Below the pieces are notes generated by a model. It was not told where the DNA came from. It ran no database searches and worked only from the letters and a program-made list of their open reading frames with translations. From the NCBI GenBank assembly GCA_900553135.1, contig USCO01000124.1:1-6506 (forward strand): a stretch of 6,506 nucleotides of DNA, written 5' to 3'. Positions within the stretch are counted from its first letter, which is position 1. Every line of letters starts with the position of its first letter. Both the position numbers and the translations under genes were made by a program. Below, in pieces: positions 6,107-6,506 of the stretch. The DNA is from an uncultured Eubacteriales bacterium (GTDB taxonomy: Bacteria; Bacillota; Clostridia; Oscillospirales; Oscillospiraceae).

Positions 6107-6111
6107 CAAAG

Positions 6112-6143
6112 AAAAGGCCCCGCCAAATGGCGGGGCCTTTTTT
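6112..6143. terminator. Bidirectional intrinsic terminator between mscS and guaB
   Basis: A perfect nine-base stem (6116-6124 with 6129-6137) has an AAAT loop. AAAA at 6112-6115 and TTTT at 6138-6141 flank it. On the plus strand six T follow; on the minus strand the tail is TTTTCTTTG. It therefore serves both converging genes, five bases after the mscS stop and 23 bases past the guaB stop. Confidence 0.92.
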
Positions 6144-6166
6144 CAGCCGTTTGAGCCCGGCACCAA

Positions 6167-6506
6167 TCAGTCGGGGCTGATGGTGTAGTTGGGGGCTTCC
6201 TTGGTAATATAGATGTCGTGGGGGTGAGACTCCCGCAGACCGGCAGCGGTGATCTGGATGAACTGAGCGTTGGCCTGCAGCTCGTCAATGGTGTGGCAGC
6301 CGCAGTAGCCCATACCGGCCTTCAGACCGCCCATGAGCTGATAGATGGTGTCGCTGGTCAGTCCCTTGTAGGGCACGCGGCCCTCCACGCCTTCGGGAAC
6401 CAGCTTGCGGGCATCGGACTGGAAGTAACGGTCAGAGCTGCCCTTGCCCATAGCAGCCAGGCTGCCCATGCCGCGATACACCTTAAACTGACGGCCCTGA
6501 TACAGT
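6167..6506 (-). CDS. guaB: IMP dehydrogenase, C-terminal part (5' end outside window)
   Basis: Catalyses NAD-dependent oxidation of IMP to XMP, the committed step of guanine nucleotide synthesis. Only the last 112 residues are present; the CBS domains and catalytic cysteine loop lie beyond the right edge. The visible part starts in the IMPDH block Y-R-G-M-G-S-L. It contains the mobile flap with the catalytic Arg-Tyr dyad (visible residues 26-27 in SSDRYFQ) and the PEGVEGRVPYKG segment at 37-48. The tail runs through GGLKAGMGYCGC (59-70) and ends in HPHDIYITKEAPNY. The C-terminus is complete and normal for the family. It converges on mscS and shares the bidirectional hairpin with it. No sign of disruption. 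Confidence 0.96.
   Translation of the reverse strand, partial: LYQGRQFKVYRGMGSLAAMGKGSSDRYFQSDARKLVPEGVEGRVPYKGLTSDTIYQLMGGLKAGMGYCGCHTIDELQANAQFIQITAAGLRESHPHDIYITKEAPNYTISPD

Noticed and set aside
4952..6109. A 385-codon minus-strand open frame
   Set aside because: It is antisense to mscS and the DtxR-type gene, and its Gly/His/Asp/Gln-rich composition is typical of a shadow.
1..6506. Mobile elements, CRISPR arrays, tRNA/rRNA genes, toxin-antitoxin or defence modules
   Set aside because: I looked for transposase-like proteins, spaced direct repeats, cloverleaf-like segments and small paired genes and found none; every gene is a housekeeping, transport or regulatory family.

Overview
No new biological system is evident in this window. 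It looks like an ordinary chromosomal stretch of a GC-rich Firmicute. The codons are strongly GC-ending, the ribosome-binding sites are strong AGGAGG-type, and two genes start with TTG and two with GTG. The protein families (a PucR/CdaR regulator, a DUF4830 secreted protein, a DtxR/MntR-type repressor) fit a gut Clostridia lineage such as Oscillospiraceae (Flavonifractor- or Pseudoflavonifractor-like). That placement is an inference from composition and protein style; no search was possible.

Layout. Positions 1-1821 hold two minus-strand genes: an RsuA-type 16S rRNA pseudouridine synthase, followed downstream by a PucR/CdaR-type regulator whose HTH runs off the left edge. The regulator has its own near-consensus promoter. 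Divergent from these, on the plus strand, is a secreted or membrane-anchored DUF4830 protein of unknown function (1972-2448), closed by a very strong hairpin terminator. Facing it on the minus strand is a two-gene operon (3754 to 2491): an AAG/MPG-type 3-methyladenine DNA glycosylase overlapped by 14 bases by a HAD-family phosphatase. Divergent from that operon is a plus-strand series: an EamA/DMT transporter (3827-4756), a short DtxR/MntR-family regulator with its own promoter across the transporter's stop codon (4814-5191), an intrinsic terminator, and an MscS-type mechanosensitive channel (5288-6106). A hairpin with T-rich tails on both sides then separates mscS from the converging minus-strand guaB (IMP dehydrogenase), of which only the C-terminal 112 residues are present.

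How the genes relate. This is a set of short, independently controlled units, each with visible start and stop signals. The only close functional coupling is the glycosylase-phosphatase pair, where base-excision repair and a HAD phosphatase are translationally linked. The regulator, transporter and channel are neighbours, but no operator links them. I saw no mobile element, CRISPR array, tRNA or rRNA. No gap between genes exceeds 300 bases. The very long ORFs opposite these genes are GC-driven shadows.
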